Shown: positions 44,397 through 54,718 of the stretch, one piece after another
Position numbering within the stretch: the first letter of the stretch is position 1
Layout: each line of letters begins with the position of its first letter
NCBI GenBank assembly: GCA_902567235.1
Contig: CACFLX010000002.1
Coordinates: forward strand, 1-64,000
Direction of reading: 5' to 3'
From: an uncultured Pelagibacteraceae bacterium
GTDB taxonomy: Bacteria; Pseudomonadota; Alphaproteobacteria; Pelagibacterales; Pelagibacteraceae
DNA: 64,000 nt
Translations under genes and position numbers: made by a program
The notes under the pieces: model-generated
Databases searched by the model: none
What the model saw: the letters and a program-made list of their open reading frames with translations, nothing else
What the model was told of the DNA's origin: nothing

Positions 44397-46478
44397 ATGA
44401 ATATAAAAAATTTAAGCAGAAAAACCCTTGATTTTACTATAAAAAGAGTAGCAGAAATTACTGGAATTTTTCTTATCTGTATATCTGCTTTAATTTTTTT
44501 ATCTTTAATAAGCTACTCTCCTGAAGATCCTAATTTCATTTTTACAGAAAATACCGAGATAAAAAATATTTTAGGGTTTAGAGGTAGTTATATTTCTGAT
44601 CTTTTTTTTCAATCAATAGGTTTAATAGCATTTTTAACTTCCTTAACTATATTTTTTACAGGTATTAATTTAATTATTAATAAAAAATTTTTAATTATTA
44701 TCGAAAATTTTTTTTATTTAATTGTATATACCATTTTAGGATCTTTATTTTTTTCAACATTTTATGAAAATTCATTTTCTCTATCAATAAATGGAAATGG
44801 TGGTTTTGTTGGAAATTTTTTTGAAAATACTTTTTTATCAAATTTAATATATTTAAATAAAGAGATTTCATATTATTTTATCTTAATTTTAGTTATAATA
44901 ATTTTTTCTATTAGTATAAATTTTAATGTTAAGTATTTTTTTTATATTTTTAAATTTTTCTTTAAAAAAGTTGAAAACAAAAAATCAGTAATAACTAATA
45001 TTCAAGATGAAGATGAAGTAATTGATGACGTCACTAGCAAACTAACTCAGGAAAATTTACCATTTAATTCCAAAAATACTGAAAATATCAATAAGTATAA
45101 ATTTAAATTACCTTCTATTGATTATTTAAAAAAACCAACAAAATTAGAACGTGAAAAAAATTTAGATGAAGATAAAATTGATGAAAGTACTTTAGAAAAA
45201 ATTCTTTTGGATTTCGGTGTAGAAGGAAAAATAAAGAAAGTTAGCAAAGGTCCTGTGGTTACTCTAAATGAATTCGAACCTGCCGCAGGAGTAAAGGTTT
45301 CAAAAATTATAAATTTATCCGAAGATATAGCAAGAAATACAAGCTCCGATTCTACCAGAATAGCTACAATTCCTGGCAGCAATACAATTGGTATAGAGTT
45401 ACCAAATTCATCTAGAGAAAATGTTTATTTGAGCGAGATTATTTCTAGCTCTAATTTTATTAAAAAAGATATTAAGCTTCCCATAGCATTAGGAAAAAGT
45501 ATTTCAGGTACCCCAATAATTGGAGATCTTTATTCTATGCCACACTTATTAATTGCTGGTACAACTGGTTCAGGAAAATCAGTTTGTATAAATACTATAA
45601 TTTTATCATTACTATATAAACATGGACCTGATAAATGCAAATTTATCCTTATAGATCCCAAAATGTTAGAACTATCTACTTATGAAGGAATACCTCATCT
45701 TTTATGTCCAGTAATTACTGAAGCAAAAAGAGCCGCTTCTGTTTTGGGATGGGTTGTTAAAGAAATGGAAAGTCGATACCGATTAATGACCAGAGTTGGA
45801 GTAAGAAATATTGATGGATATAATTCCAAACATAAACTTCCAATGCCTTATATTGTTGTCATAGTTGATGAGATGTCAGATCTTATGCTTGTAGCTGGAA
45901 AAGAAATTGAAGGATACATACAAAAATTATCACAAATGGCTAGAGCGGCTGGAATTCACATAATAATGGCCACTCAAAGACCAAGTGTGGATGTAATAAC
46001 AGGCACAATAAAAGCAAATTTTCCAACAAGAATATCTTTTCAAGTTACCTCAAAAATAGACAGCAGAACTATATTGGGTGAACAAGGAGCAGAACAATTA
46101 TTGGGTAAAGGAGATATGTTATATATGTCAGCAGCAAATAAAATAGTTAGAATCCATTCTCCATTTGTCTCTGAAAATGAAATTGAAAAAATAAATAACT
46201 ATTTAAGATCACAGGCTGAGCCTGACTATGTTGATGAAATTCTAAATTTTGCTGACGAAAAGGAAGTTGGTGAAACTATAACAGATAATGAAAATCAAGA
46301 TGAGTTATATAATAAAGCATTAGATTTAATTAAATCAGAAGGCAAAGCATCCACTTCTTTTTTACAAAGAAAATTACAAATTGGATATAATCGTGCTGCT
46401 AGAATAATAGATATGATGGAAGCAAACGGTGAAGTTAGCAAAGCAAATCATGTAGGTAAAAGAGAAGTTTTAAAATGA
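44397..46478 (+). CDS. ftsK: DNA translocase FtsK
   Basis: 693 residues. Four N-terminal membrane helices (within about 1-180), a short linker, then the RecA-like motor with Walker A GTTGSGKSV, Walker B VVIVDEMSDLM and ATQRPSVDVITG, and a C-terminal gamma winged helix (FLQRKLQIGYNRAARIIDMM). It couples septum closure to chromosome dimer resolution. It overlaps lolA by 4 bp. Linker is much shorter than in E. coli, as in many alphaproteobacteria. Confidence 0.97.
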   Translation: MNIKNLSRKTLDFTIKRVAEITGIFLICISALIFLSLISYSPEDPNFIFTENTEIKNILGFRGSYISDLFFQSIGLIAFLTSLTIFFTGINLIINKKFLIIIENFFYLIVYTILGSLFFSTFYENSFSLSINGNGGFVGNFFENTFLSNLIYLNKEISYYFILILVIIIFSISINFNVKYFFYIFKFFFKKVENKKSVITNIQDEDEVIDDVTSKLTQENLPFNSKNTENINKYKFKLPSIDYLKKPTKLEREKNLDEDKIDESTLEKILLDFGVEGKIKKVSKGPVVTLNEFEPAAGVKVSKIINLSEDIARNTSSDSTRIATIPGSNTIGIELPNSSRENVYLSEIISSSNFIKKDIKLPIALGKSISGTPIIGDLYSMPHLLIAGTTGSGKSVCINTIILSLLYKHGPDKCKFILIDPKMLELSTYEGIPHLLCPVITEAKRAASVLGWVVKEMESRYRLMTRVGVRNIDGYNSKHKLPMPYIVVIVDEMSDLMLVAGKEIEGYIQKLSQMARAAGIHIIMATQRPSVDVITGTIKANFPTRISFQVTSKIDSRTILGEQGAEQLLGKGDMLYMSAANKIVRIHSPFVSENEIEKINNYLRSQAEPDYVDEILNFADEKEVGETITDNENQDELYNKALDLIKSEGKASTSFLQRKLQIGYNRAARIIDMMEANGEVSKANHVGKREVLK

Positions 46479-47029
46479 AAAAAATAATATTAATTTTTTT
46501 TTTTTTAAATTTTTTTAATTATTCCTACGGGTCAACAAAAAATGAAATAATTAATAATTTCAAAAAAATTAAAAATATTAGCTTTAATTTTGAGCAGAAT
46601 ATAAATGATAAAACTGAAGAAGGAAATTGTATAATTAAGTATCCAAAAAAAATCCATTGCATCTACAATAATATTAAAAAAAAAATAATTGTTTCAAACG
46701 GAAATTCATTAGTTATAAAAAATAGAGAAGGAAAAGAATATTTTTTGTATCCTTTAGAACAAACACCTTTATTATTAATTTTGGATAAAAAACTATTATT
46801 AAGTAAAATTAATAAATTAGACTTAAAGCTTGTTGATGAAAAATATTATTTTTTTTCTTTAAAAGATAATGGAAATAAAATAAATGTTTTTTTTGATAAA
46901 AAATCATATGATTTAATTGGATGGCAAACAGAAGATATTTATCAAAATCTTGTCATTACTTATATTTATAATATTAAAAAAAATATTAATATTGATGAAA
47001 AGTTATTTAAATTACCGAAACAACACTAG
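46475..47029 (+). CDS. lolA: Outer-membrane lipoprotein carrier LolA
   Basis: 184 residues with a signal peptide (about 1-20). ISFNFEQNINDKTEEGNCII and the beta-rich body with YPKKIHC, YPLEQTPLLLIL and the final INIDEKLFKLPK match the LolA fold, which ferries lipoproteins across the periplasm. Identity also rests on its position immediately after ftsK with ATGA overlap, the normal alphaproteobacterial arrangement. Confidence 0.88.
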   Translation: MKKIILIFFFLNFFNYSYGSTKNEIINNFKKIKNISFNFEQNINDKTEEGNCIIKYPKKIHCIYNNIKKKIIVSNGNSLVIKNREGKEYFLYPLEQTPLLLILDKKLLLSKINKLDLKLVDEKYYFFSLKDNGNKINVFFDKKSYDLIGWQTEDIYQNLVITYIYNIKKNINIDEKLFKLPKQH

Positions 47030-47533
47030 CTACAAAATAGCAATTTCAGTTTTATAAATATTCATTCCTCTTGAAAGATAATTGCTTAAAGCATTTTTAT
47101 GATCTAAAGAACAAGTATGTACCCAGACTCTCTTTGAACCACAATCAAAAGACTTTTTAATTGCTTCAGATAATAAGTAGCTACCTAATTTTTTCCCCAT
47201 ATATTCTTCCAAAATTCCAAAAAAAGCTATTTCAGTTTCAAAATCACTTTTATGAAAGATTTGTTCAAAATATCCTACAAGATCTTTCTTATATTTTAAA
47301 ATATAAGTATTAATTCCTGTTGTATTTAGATAATCAATCCAATTTTTATCAGTCCAAACAAGCCTATCTATCCATCTGTGTTTTTTTCCTATTTCTTTAT
47401 AAAAAAATTTATTTAATTGAAAATTAGGTGGATCAACTTTTTTCAAAATTAGATTATCTAACGGTTTTTTTACTTCCACTAATTCATCTAGTGACTTAAT
47501 TTCTAAATAATTTCTTTCAACCTTAGTCGTCAC
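47030..47533 (-). CDS. GNAT-family N-acetyltransferase
   Basis: 167 residues. The acetyl-CoA-binding motif A region IAFFGILEEYMGKKLGSYLL and the following VWVHTCSLDHKNALSNYLSR are typical of GNAT enzymes. The substrate is unknown. It starts with GTG, overlapping the HIT gene stop as GTGA, and ends the histidine-gene transcript. It meets lolA tail-to-tail with no gap. Confidence 0.85.
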   Translation of the reverse strand: MTTKVERNYLEIKSLDELVEVKKPLDNLILKKVDPPNFQLNKFFYKEIGKKHRWIDRLVWTDKNWIDYLNTTGINTYILKYKKDLVGYFEQIFHKSDFETEIAFFGILEEYMGKKLGSYLLSEAIKKSFDCGSKRVWVHTCSLDHKNALSNYLSRGMNIYKTEIAIL

Positions 47534-47895
47534 TCAACCATTTTCCCAACTTTTTCACCCCCAAATAGATGAAAATGTAAATGTGGCACCTCTTGTCCTC
47601 CGTGTTCACTTATGTTTGTTAATGCTCTATAACCTTTTCCACTATCAACAGAAATACCTAACTTTTTAGCTACAGTATTTATGCCTTTTAATAATCCTAT
47701 CATTTCTTCAGATGAAGCATTTTGGCTAAAATCATCAAGATCAACGTATTTTCCTTTTGGAATAACTAATGCATGTATTTTTTTTTGAGGATTAATATCA
47801 TGAAAAGATAAAACAAATTCATCCTCATAAATTTTTTTACAAGGAATTTCCCCTCTAAGTATTTTTGCAAATATATTGTTATCATCGTAACTCAT
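47530..47895 (-). CDS. HIT-family protein (HinT-like)
   Basis: 121 residues. IFAKILRGEIPCKKIYED at the start and the catalytic histidine triad HLHFHLFGG near the end define a HinT-type nucleoside phosphoramidase. Physiological substrate is unknown. It overlaps hisE by 4 bp and the GNAT gene by 4 bp. Confidence 0.94.
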   Translation of the reverse strand: MSYDDNNIFAKILRGEIPCKKIYEDEFVLSFHDINPQKKIHALVIPKGKYVDLDDFSQNASSEEMIGLLKGINTVAKKLGISVDSGKGYRALTNISEHGGQEVPHLHFHLFGGEKVGKMVE

Positions 47896-48164
47896 TTTTT
47901 TCTCTTATTTAACTCTTCCATCACATCTTCAATTTTTACATCGTTTGCCTCTAAATACATTATTAAATGATAAAAAACGTCAGCAGCCTCATGTATTTTG
48001 TTTGAATTTTTTTCTACAGCTTCAATTAATTCATTTATTTCTTCTAAAACTTTTCCTTTGCTTAAAGATTTATCACTTAAAAGTTTATTGGTATAAGAAC
48101 CATCTACCGGATTGTTTTTTCTATCTCTTGCAAGTTTAAAAAGGCTCTCTAATGTATTTAGCAT
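47892..48164 (-). CDS. hisE: Phosphoribosyl-ATP pyrophosphohydrolase
   Basis: 90 residues. LFKLARDRKN, the helix with KVLEEINELIEAV (metal-binding Glu residues), and EAADVFYHLIMYL are typical of the all-alpha HisE. It hydrolyses phosphoribosyl-ATP to phosphoribosyl-AMP in histidine synthesis. It is separate from HisI, which is not in the window. It is 1 bp after hisF. Confidence 0.94.
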   Translation of the reverse strand: MLNTLESLFKLARDRKNNPVDGSYTNKLLSDKSLSKGKVLEEINELIEAVEKNSNKIHEAADVFYHLIMYLEANDVKIEDVMEELNKRKK

Positions 48165-48165
48165 A

Positions 48166-48921
48166 CTAAATTCTAACTGGTATTCCTTTTGAGTTCAAAT
48201 ATTCTTTGGCTTGTTTTACGGAATATTTGCCATAGTGAAATATAGATGCTGCCAACACAGCACTTGCATTTCCTAATTTTATTCCATCTACTAAATGGTC
48301 TAAATTTCCTACCCCTCCTGATGCAATAACTGGAATATTAACTTCTGAGGATATTTTTAACATTAAATCAATATCATAACCAACTTGAGTTCCATCTCTA
48401 TCCATTGACGTTACTAGTAATTCTCCAGCTCCATTTTCTTCCATTTTTTTTGCAAATTCTAATGCATCAATACCTGTATTATTTCTTCCACCATGAGTAA
48501 AAATTTCCCATTTCTCTCCATTTTTTTTAGCATCTATCGCAACAACAATGCATTGTGATCCAAATTTTTTTGAGCTTTCAACCACAACTTTGGAATTTTG
48601 TACTGCAGCCGTGTTTATAGAAACTTTGTCTGCTCCACAGTTTAACAATTTATTAATATCTTCAACACTTCTAACACCTCCACCCACAGTTAAAGGCACA
48701 AAGCATTTCTTAGATGTTTTTTCAACTACATCATAAATTGTATCTCTATTTTCATTTGAAGCAGTAATATCTAAAAAACAAATTTCATCTGCTCCACCAT
48801 CACTATAAATTTTAGCTTGTTCAACAGGATCACCGGCATCTTTTAAATCAACAAAGTTAATTCCCTTAACTACTCGACCATTTTTAACATCCAAACAAGG
48901 TATTATTCTATTTTTAAGCAT
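48166..48921 (-). CDS. hisF: Imidazole glycerol phosphate synthase, cyclase subunit
   Basis: 251 residues, TIM barrel. [48 protein letters not shown], the catalytic AIDAKKNG Asp region and [15 protein letters not shown] are all present. With HisH it turns PRFAR into imidazole glycerol phosphate and AICAR. It overlaps hisA by 8 bp. Confidence 0.97.
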   Translation of the reverse strand: MLKNRIIPCLDVKNGRVVKGINFVDLKDAGDPVEQAKIYSDGGADEICFLDITASNENRDTIYDVVEKTSKKCFVPLTVGGGVRSVEDINKLLNCGADKVSINTAAVQNSKVVVESSKKFGSQCIVVAIDAKKNGEKWEIFTHGGRNNTGIDALEFAKKMEENGAGELLVTSMDRDGTQVGYDIDLMLKISSEVNIPVIASGGVGNLDHLVDGIKLGNASAVLAASIFHYGKYSVKQAKEYLNSKGIPVRI

Positions 48922-49633
48922 CTATTTCTTTTACAAGTTCTTCTAGTTTTATGTCACCATCGTAAATTGCTTTACCAACTATTATGCCCTCAATATTTTT
49001 CAAGCTCTTTGCTTTTTTAATATCATCTATTGAAGAAACTCCACCAGATATTATTACAGGGCAATTAGATTTATCGGCAACATTTGCTGTTTCTTCAAAA
49101 TTTGGACTTTGCTTCATTCCATCTCTGTTAATATCTGTATAAATCAATCTACTTACTCCAAAATCATTAACCTCTTTCAAATAATCTAAAATTAATTGAT
49201 TAGAATTCTCTTTCCAACCTGAAACAGATAAATATCCATCTTTAGCATCTAAACCTAAGGCAATTTTATTTGGAAATTTTTCACAAGCTTCTTTTAAAAA
49301 GTTTTTATCTTTTATGGCAGCACTTCCTAAAATTACTTTTTCTACACCAGTATCAATATATTCTTGAATACTTTCAAAATTTCTAATACCACCACCTATC
49401 TCAACTCTAAGATCGAATTTACTAACTATGGTTTGAATAATATCTAGATTTACTATTTTACCAGTTAAAGCTCCATCTAAATCAACTATATGTAAATTTT
49501 TAAAACCATGTTCTTTATATCTCCCAGCCTGTTCTACTGGTGACATTTCATATTCAGTTTTATTATCAAAGTCTCCTTTAATTAGCCTTACACATTTTTT
49601 ATCTTTAATATCAATTGCTGGAAATATTTTCAT
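48914..49633 (-). CDS. hisA: ProFAR isomerase
   Basis: 239 residues, TIM barrel. [20 protein letters not shown] begins it with the catalytic Asp, then [21 protein letters not shown], and [11 protein letters not shown] with the second catalytic Asp. It isomerises ProFAR to PRFAR. It follows hisH with 1 bp between. Confidence 0.97.
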   Translation of the reverse strand: MKIFPAIDIKDKKCVRLIKGDFDNKTEYEMSPVEQAGRYKEHGFKNLHIVDLDGALTGKIVNLDIIQTIVSKFDLRVEIGGGIRNFESIQEYIDTGVEKVILGSAAIKDKNFLKEACEKFPNKIALGLDAKDGYLSVSGWKENSNQLILDYLKEVNDFGVSRLIYTDINRDGMKQSPNFEETANVADKSNCPVIISGGVSSIDDIKKAKSLKNIEGIIVGKAIYDGDIKLEELVKEIDA

Positions 49634-49634
49634 T

Positions 49635-50261
49635 TTAAAAATTTATAAAGTTATCAATTATTTTAAGTCCAATTTTATCGCTCTTTTCTGGATGAAATTG
49701 AGTTCCAAAAATATTTTCTTTTTCAACTGCACAAACAATATTGGATGAATAATCTGTTGAAGCAACTATAACCGAATTGTCGTTTGGAATAAATTCATAA
49801 CTGTGAACAAAATACATGTGTGAATTATTTTCTATGTCTTTAAAAATTTTACTATCTTTAACAATTTTTATTTGGTTCCAACCAATATGAGGAAGTTTAT
49901 ATTTTCCATTTTGGTTATCAATTTTTGATACCTTTCCAGCAATCCATCCTAATCCCTTAGTTTCTGTTTCCTCATAACCAATATCTGCAAACATTTGTAA
50001 TCCTACACAAATTCCAAGAAGAGGTTTTTTATTATTAACTGCAAATTCGTTTAAAACATCAACTAAACCATTAATATTATTTAAAGCATCAACGCAACTT
50101 TTAAACGAACCCTGTCCTGGCAAAACTATTTTATCACTAGATTTAATTTCATTTAAATCTGAAGTTACCTTAATATTTACTTTATCCTTAGCAACTTCCT
50201 TAAAGGAGTTTATTACAGAGCTAATATTGCCCGAGTTATAGTCAACAATAGTGACGTTCAT
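49635..50261 (-). CDS. hisH: Imidazole glycerol phosphate synthase, glutaminase subunit
   Basis: 208 residues. Class I glutamine amidotransferase: VDYNSGNISSV at the start, the oxyanion PGQGSF, the nucleophile Cys in LLGICVGLQMF, and the catalytic His and Glu in GTQFHPEKSD. It supplies ammonia to HisF. It follows hisB by 5 bp. Confidence 0.97.
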   Translation of the reverse strand: MNVTIVDYNSGNISSVINSFKEVAKDKVNIKVTSDLNEIKSSDKIVLPGQGSFKSCVDALNNINGLVDVLNEFAVNNKKPLLGICVGLQMFADIGYEETETKGLGWIAGKVSKIDNQNGKYKLPHIGWNQIKIVKDSKIFKDIENNSHMYFVHSYEFIPNDNSVIVASTDYSSNIVCAVEKENIFGTQFHPEKSDKIGLKIIDNFINF

Positions 50262-50266
50262 TAAAC

Positions 50267-50857
50267 TTATAAAGAACCTTTTGTAGAAGGAATTGTATTT
50301 TTATTCCTTGGATCCATCTCCAACGCAGCTCTTAAAGATCTTGCTAATCCTTTAAAACAAGATTCAATAATGTGGTGGCTGTTATCACCATAAATATTTT
50401 CAACATGTAAAGTAATTCCTGCAGCTTGTGAAAATGCTTGAAACCATTCTTTAAAAAGTTCTGTGTCCATTTCACCTAGCTTTTCTACTTTAAGTTTAAC
50501 CTTCCAAATTAAATATGGTCTATTTGAAACATCGATTGCAACTCTAGTTAATGTTTCATCCATAGGTATCATTGCATGCGCATATCTTTTAATTCCAACA
50601 AATTTTTTGGAAGCTTTTTTTAAACATTCACCAATAGCAATTCCTGTATCTTCAGTTGTGTGGTGAAGATCAATATGAGTATCTCCCTTGGCTTTGATAT
50701 TCATATCCATTGAAGAGTGCTTTGATAATTGTTCAAGCATGTGATTTAGAAATCCTATGCCTGTGTCAACTTTATACTTACCATTACCATCAATGTTTAA
50801 ATCAACGCTGATATTGGTCTCTTTAGTTTTTCTACTTATTTTTGCTTTCCTCTTCAT
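50267..50857 (-). CDS. hisB: Imidazoleglycerol-phosphate dehydratase
   Basis: 196 residues, the monofunctional form without a phosphatase domain. [31 protein letters not shown] with the metal-binding HHxxED, and the C-terminal [19 protein letters not shown] are diagnostic. It is first in the hisB-H-A-F-E-HIT-GNAT run and divergent from hslV. Confidence 0.97.
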   Translation of the reverse strand: MKRKAKISRKTKETNISVDLNIDGNGKYKVDTGIGFLNHMLEQLSKHSSMDMNIKAKGDTHIDLHHTTEDTGIAIGECLKKASKKFVGIKRYAHAMIPMDETLTRVAIDVSNRPYLIWKVKLKVEKLGEMDTELFKEWFQAFSQAAGITLHVENIYGDNSHHIIESCFKGLARSLRAALEMDPRNKNTIPSTKGSL

Positions 50858-50913
50858 AATTTAAAAAGGGTATATATCTATTATTGAATTATGGCAATAA
50901 TACTAGAACCGGG

Positions 50914-50942
50914 CTTGAACTATTGAATTTAGTATCCATTTA
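50914..50942 (+). promoter_or_regulatory. Sigma-32-like heat-shock promoter of hslVU
   Basis: CTTGAA at 50914-50919, a 14-bp spacer, then ATCCATTTA (50934-50942), 7 of 9 matches to the CCCCATTTA -10 element recalled for RpoH promoters. It ends only 6 bp before the hslV ATG, so the mRNA would start at or next to the start codon. Confidence 0.55.
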
Positions 50943-50948
50943 TAAGGT

Positions 50949-51464
50949 ATGACAACAATAGTATTAGTAAGAAAAAACAATGAAGTAGTAGTTGCTAGCG
51001 ATGGACAAGTAAGCATGGGAAATACTGTTATCAAAAGCACGGCTAATAAAGTTAGGAAAATTGAAAAGAGAAATGTGATCGCAGGTTTTGCAGGGTCTAC
51101 TGCCGATGCTTTAACTTTATTTGAAAGGTTAGAGTCTAAATTAGAGAAACATGCAGGAAATCTTGCTAGAGCAGCTGTTGAGCTTGCTAAAGATTGGAGA
51201 ACTGACAAATATTTAAGAAGACTAGAAGCACTAATGGCTGTGGGAGATAAAGAAAAAAGCTTCATAATATCAGGAACAGGAGATGTTCTGGAGCCAGAAG
51301 GTGATGTAATAGGAATTGGTTCCGGAGGAAACTATGCATTAGCTTCAGCAAAAGTTTTAATGGATACAGAACTTTCAGCAGAAGAAGTTGCAAAAAAAGC
51401 GATTAAAGTTGCTTCTGAAATTTGTGTATTTACTAATAATAATATTAAATTAGAAAAAATATAA
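50949..51464 (+). CDS. hslV: ATP-dependent protease subunit HslV
   Basis: 171 residues. The start is fixed by the catalytic N-terminal threonine, exposed after Met removal ([10 protein letters not shown]). [17 protein letters not shown] with Asp/Lys of the active site, [10 protein letters not shown] and [14 protein letters not shown] are typical. It forms the proteolytic dodecamer capped by HslU. A Shine-Dalgarno at usable distance is missing. It shares one base with hslU. Confidence 0.97.
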   Translation: MTTIVLVRKNNEVVVASDGQVSMGNTVIKSTANKVRKIEKRNVIAGFAGSTADALTLFERLESKLEKHAGNLARAAVELAKDWRTDKYLRRLEALMAVGDKEKSFIISGTGDVLEPEGDVIGIGSGGNYALASAKVLMDTELSAEEVAKKAIKVASEICVFTNNNIKLEKI

Positions 51465-52828
51465 TGGAAAATTCAAACGTAACGCCCTTGGTACCTAAAG
51501 AAAAATCAGACAAAAAAGAAATCTTAAATTCTCTTTCGCCAAGAGAAATTGTTTCTGAGTTAGATAGATTTGTTGTTGGACAAAAAAATGCTAAAAGAGC
51601 TGTGGCTATTGCTCTTAGAAATAGGTGGAGAAGACAGGCTTTAACTGGTGAAATGAAAGATGAAGTTTTGCCAAAAAATATTTTAATGATGGGCCCAACT
51701 GGGGTTGGAAAAACAGAAATATCAAGAAGACTTTCAAAATTAGCTGAAGCACCTTTTGTCAAGGTTGAAGCAACTAGATTTACCGAAGTTGGTTATGTAG
51801 GAAGAGATGTCGAACAAATAATAAGAGATCTTTTGGAAATAGCTATAGCTATGGAAAAAGTAAAAAAAAGAAAAGAAGTATATGCAAAAGCACAAAAATT
51901 AGCTGAGGAAAGAGTTTTAGATGCATTGGTTGGGAATAAAGCAACTGTAGCTACAAGAGAAAGTTTTAGAAAAAGATTAAGAAGTGGAGATTTAGACAAA
52001 AATGAAATTGAAATAGATATTAATGAAGCTGGACAAATGCCTCAATTTGAAATCCCTGGGATGCCAGGTGCAAATGTTGGAATGATTAACATTTCAGAAA
52101 TGTTAGGAAAATCAATGGGTACAAAAGCAAAAAAGAAGAAAATGTCTGTAAAAGAGTCTCATGAAATTTTAATTAATGAAGAATCTGATAAATTAATAGA
52201 ACAAGATAAAATTGTGAAAGCTGCAAAAGATACTACAGAGAACAATGGAATAGTATTCTTAGATGAAATAGACAAAATTTCAGCAAGAACTGATCGTGTT
52301 GGTGGAGATGTATCTCGAGAAGGAGTCCAGAGAGATTTACTTCCACTTATTGAAGGTACAACAGTTAGTACTAAATATGGAACAATTAAAACAGACCATA
52401 TTTTATTCATTGCTTCAGGAGCTTTTCAATTAGCAAAACCTTCAGATTTACTTCCAGAATTACAGGGAAGATTACCAATTAGAGTAGAGCTAGATGCTTT
52501 AAATAGTGAAGACTTTAAAAGAATACTAAAAGAACCAGATAATAGTTTAATAAAGCAATATAAAGCTTTATTAAATACTGAAAATGTTGATTTAGAATTT
52601 TCAGAAGATGGTATCGACATGATTGCAAACTTAGCCTACGAAGTAAATTCAAAAGTTGAGAATATTGGGGCAAGAAGATTACATACAATAATTGAAAGAG
52701 TTTTAGATGAAATTAGTTTTACTGCAACTGACAGGAGTGGTGAAAAAATAAAAATTGATGCGAGTTATGTTAAAAATAATCTAGGTGATATAGTTAAGGA
52801 TACTGATCTTTCTAAGTTTATTTTATAG
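51464..52828 (+). CDS. hslU: ATP-dependent protease ATPase subunit HslU
   Basis: 454 residues of AAA+ unfoldase. The Walker A GPTGVGKT is at 77-84, the pore loop follows in [15 protein letters not shown], an I-domain is inserted (about 110-240), Walker B is VFLDEIDKI, and the C-terminus ends DLSKFIL, the tail that docks into HslV. Full length. It overlaps the convergent smr gene by 6 bp. Confidence 0.97.
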   Translation: MENSNVTPLVPKEKSDKKEILNSLSPREIVSELDRFVVGQKNAKRAVAIALRNRWRRQALTGEMKDEVLPKNILMMGPTGVGKTEISRRLSKLAEAPFVKVEATRFTEVGYVGRDVEQIIRDLLEIAIAMEKVKKRKEVYAKAQKLAEERVLDALVGNKATVATRESFRKRLRSGDLDKNEIEIDINEAGQMPQFEIPGMPGANVGMINISEMLGKSMGTKAKKKKMSVKESHEILINEESDKLIEQDKIVKAAKDTTENNGIVFLDEIDKISARTDRVGGDVSREGVQRDLLPLIEGTTVSTKYGTIKTDHILFIASGAFQLAKPSDLLPELQGRLPIRVELDALNSEDFKRILKEPDNSLIKQYKALLNTENVDLEFSEDGIDMIANLAYEVNSKVENIGARRLHTIIERVLDEISFTATDRSGEKIKIDASYVKNNLGDIVKDTDLSKFIL

Positions 52829-53239
52829 TTTTTTTCTTAATAAAATATCAAAATTCCCTTGGCTTATGTCATTTACTGAATCAAAATCTAATTCTTTAAT
52901 CTTCTTCATAAGCTCTGAATTGTTTTTTATATAATTTGGAACAGAATATTTTAAAATACTTAAATCAGCAGATAAATATGGATCTTCTTTATTTTTAGAT
53001 CTTGATCCTTTTCCAGTAATAACCTTAATGCTATCTACTCCCTCTAAATAACATTTATTAATAAAATCATTAATGATTTTATTTGCATTTTCTAAAGTAT
53101 AGCCATGAAGATCTATTGATTTTTTTTTTAATTTTTTTTGAAATTGATTATAATTTAAATCTTTAATTTCTAATTTTTCATCACTATCAGTGAATTCTTT
53201 CCAATCTTTTTTATCTTTATTTGAAAGTTTTTTTATCAA
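52823..53239 (-). CDS. Smr-domain protein
   Basis: 138 residues. A basic N-terminal half is followed by a Smr domain with [19 protein letters not shown] and [12 protein letters not shown], the DLHG and TGKG motifs of MutS2-type Smr nucleases. The start is TTG, directly after the stop of the Tim44-like gene, with no nearby in-frame ATG. Nuclease activity on RNA or branched DNA is a family property, not shown here. Confidence 0.87.
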   Translation of the reverse strand: MIKKLSNKDKKDWKEFTDSDEKLEIKDLNYNQFQKKLKKKSIDLHGYTLENANKIINDFINKCYLEGVDSIKVITGKGSRSKNKEDPYLSADLSILKYSVPNYIKNNSELMKKIKELDFDSVNDISQGNFDILLRKKL

Positions 53240-53830
53240 TTATGCTTGAGTATCAACTAATAACCAATTTGGACTTAAAGACTTAACATCTCTTGAGAAC
53301 TTCCAAGTATCAAAAACTTTTTTGACCTTTTTTGGATCTCCAGAAATTAATTTTTTATCCTTGTCTTCCACAGAAGAAATTATTTCACTTACAAAATCAA
53401 CAGTTACTTCAAGAATATTATTTATTTGATTGTAATTTTTTATATCAGCTGAATTTATTCCAACAAAAGTTGTCTCTGATATTAAGCCCTTATTTTTTCT
53501 ATCATTAATAGCTTCACTAAATTCATTAAAAACTTTTTTATCTAATAAGGTTTTTATTTTTTTTAGTTCACCAGATGAAAAACTTGTTACTATGGACTCA
53601 TATGCAATTTTTGCACCTTTTAAGAAGTCTGCTTTGGCCTTATCATCGAAATTATTTGCATCTACTTTTTCAAATTCTTCATTTTTCCTTGGAAAATTAT
53701 GAGGGAAGGTAGACCCAATATTCTCTTCATGCCCAGTTTTTTTTCCTAAAATACCCCTTAATCTTAGAAAAATAAATCCAGCAATCATTGCCAAAAGTAT
53801 AATATCAATGTATTCAAAACTATAATTCAT
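53240..53830 (-). CDS. Tim44-like domain protein
   Basis: 196 residues from the ATG at 53830; a TTG at 53872 would add 14 residues and is less likely because family members begin with the membrane helix. One helix (IDIILLAMIAGFIFLRLRGI) with GKKTGHEE after it is characteristic, then the Tim44-like domain with FLKGAKIAYESIVTSFSSG and the final TWKFSRDVKSLSPNWLLVDT. Bacterial relatives are inner-membrane proteins of poorly known function, possibly in protein insertion. Divergent from fxsA and secB. Confidence 0.9.
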   Translation of the reverse strand: MNYSFEYIDIILLAMIAGFIFLRLRGILGKKTGHEENIGSTFPHNFPRKNEEFEKVDANNFDDKAKADFLKGAKIAYESIVTSFSSGELKKIKTLLDKKVFNEFSEAINDRKNKGLISETTFVGINSADIKNYNQINNILEVTVDFVSEIISSVEDKDKKLISGDPKKVKKVFDTWKFSRDVKSLSPNWLLVDTQA

Positions 53831-53888
53831 AAGTAAATAATATGTACTATGTTGATTATTTTCAACTGACAAATTAAATTAAAGACAA

Positions 53889-54293
53889 ATGAACTCATTT
53901 ATACTACTAATTTTATTAATCCCAATCCTTGAAATATATCTTTTTATTAAAATTGGATCACAAATAGGTGCTTTTAATACAATTTCTCTTATTTTTATAA
54001 CTGCAATAGTTGGACTTTATTACGCAAAATACGAAGGATTAAATACTTTAAGATCTGCAATTAGTCAAATTGTAAAAAATGAAGTTCCAATTTATGAAAT
54101 AATATCAGGTGCTGCATTGGCTTTTGCTGCTATTTTAATGATACTGCCAGGTTTTTTAACAGATGTGATAGGACTTTTAATTATTTTTCCTTGGACACGT
54201 AAAATATTTTTGAGAAATATTCCAAAAAAAAAATATGAAAAAAGAAAAAACTTTATTGAAGGTGAATACGAAGATATAGATGATAAAAAATAA
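53889..54293 (+). CDS. fxsA: FxsA-family membrane protein
   Basis: 134 residues with three hydrophobic segments. LLIPILEIYLFIKIGSQIGA, ALAFAAILMILPGFLTDVIG and the charged cytoplasmic tail are the FxsA pattern. In E. coli overproduction of FxsA relieves F-factor exclusion of phage T7; its normal role is unknown. It is 2 bp before secB. Confidence 0.92.
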   Translation: MNSFILLILLIPILEIYLFIKIGSQIGAFNTISLIFITAIVGLYYAKYEGLNTLRSAISQIVKNEVPIYEIISGAALAFAAILMILPGFLTDVIGLLIIFPWTRKIFLRNIPKKKYEKRKNFIEGEYEDIDDKK

Positions 54294-54295
54294 AA

Positions 54296-54718
54296 ATGGC
54301 TGAAAATTTTAAAATAATTACACAATTTGTAAAAGATATGTCTTCTGAAACTCCGAATGTGGAAACTTATTTATATGTAAAAGAATATATAAAAAATTAT
54401 AATTTGAATATTGAGATAACAACAAAACCTTTAAAAAATAGAATGATAGAAGTTAGTACAAAACTTGATTACATGGATAAAGGAAAATCAAAAAATAAAT
54501 CGCATTTTGAAATGAATTATGCCTCAATAATAAAAATAGATGAAGAAATTAAAGATCGCAAAATAATTGAAAAAATAATTTTATGCGATGTCCAAAAAGA
54601 AATTTACCCTAGTTTAGAAAAAGTATTTATAAATTTACTGAGCAGTTCAGGTTTCCCTAATATTAAATTTGAAAAAAAAATAGATTTTGAAAAATTATAT
54701 AAAGAAAAGTTTAATTAA
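54296..54718 (+). CDS. secB: Protein-export chaperone SecB (divergent)
   Basis: 140 residues. Sequence is strongly diverged and lysine-rich, but FVKDMSSETPN near the start, VETYLYVKEYIKNYNLNIEI, and the C-terminal SSGFPNIKFEKKIDFEKLY fit SecB, and its place between fxsA and the convergent dnaQ is the alphaproteobacterial norm. SecB keeps preproteins unfolded for SecA. The 3' end overlaps dnaQ by 4 bp. Confidence 0.85.
   Translation: MAENFKIITQFVKDMSSETPNVETYLYVKEYIKNYNLNIEITTKPLKNRMIEVSTKLDYMDKGKSKNKSHFEMNYASIIKIDEEIKDRKIIEKIILCDVQKEIYPSLEKVFINLLSSSGFPNIKFEKKIDFEKLYKEKFN

Noticed and set aside
50903-51265. 120-codon minus-strand ORF over hslV
   Set aside because: Antisense to the catalytic core of hslV; Ser/Leu-rich translation typical of shadows.
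53831-53872. TTG start for the Tim44-like gene
   Set aside because: Adds 14 residues before the membrane helix that normally opens the family; ATG at 53830 preferred.
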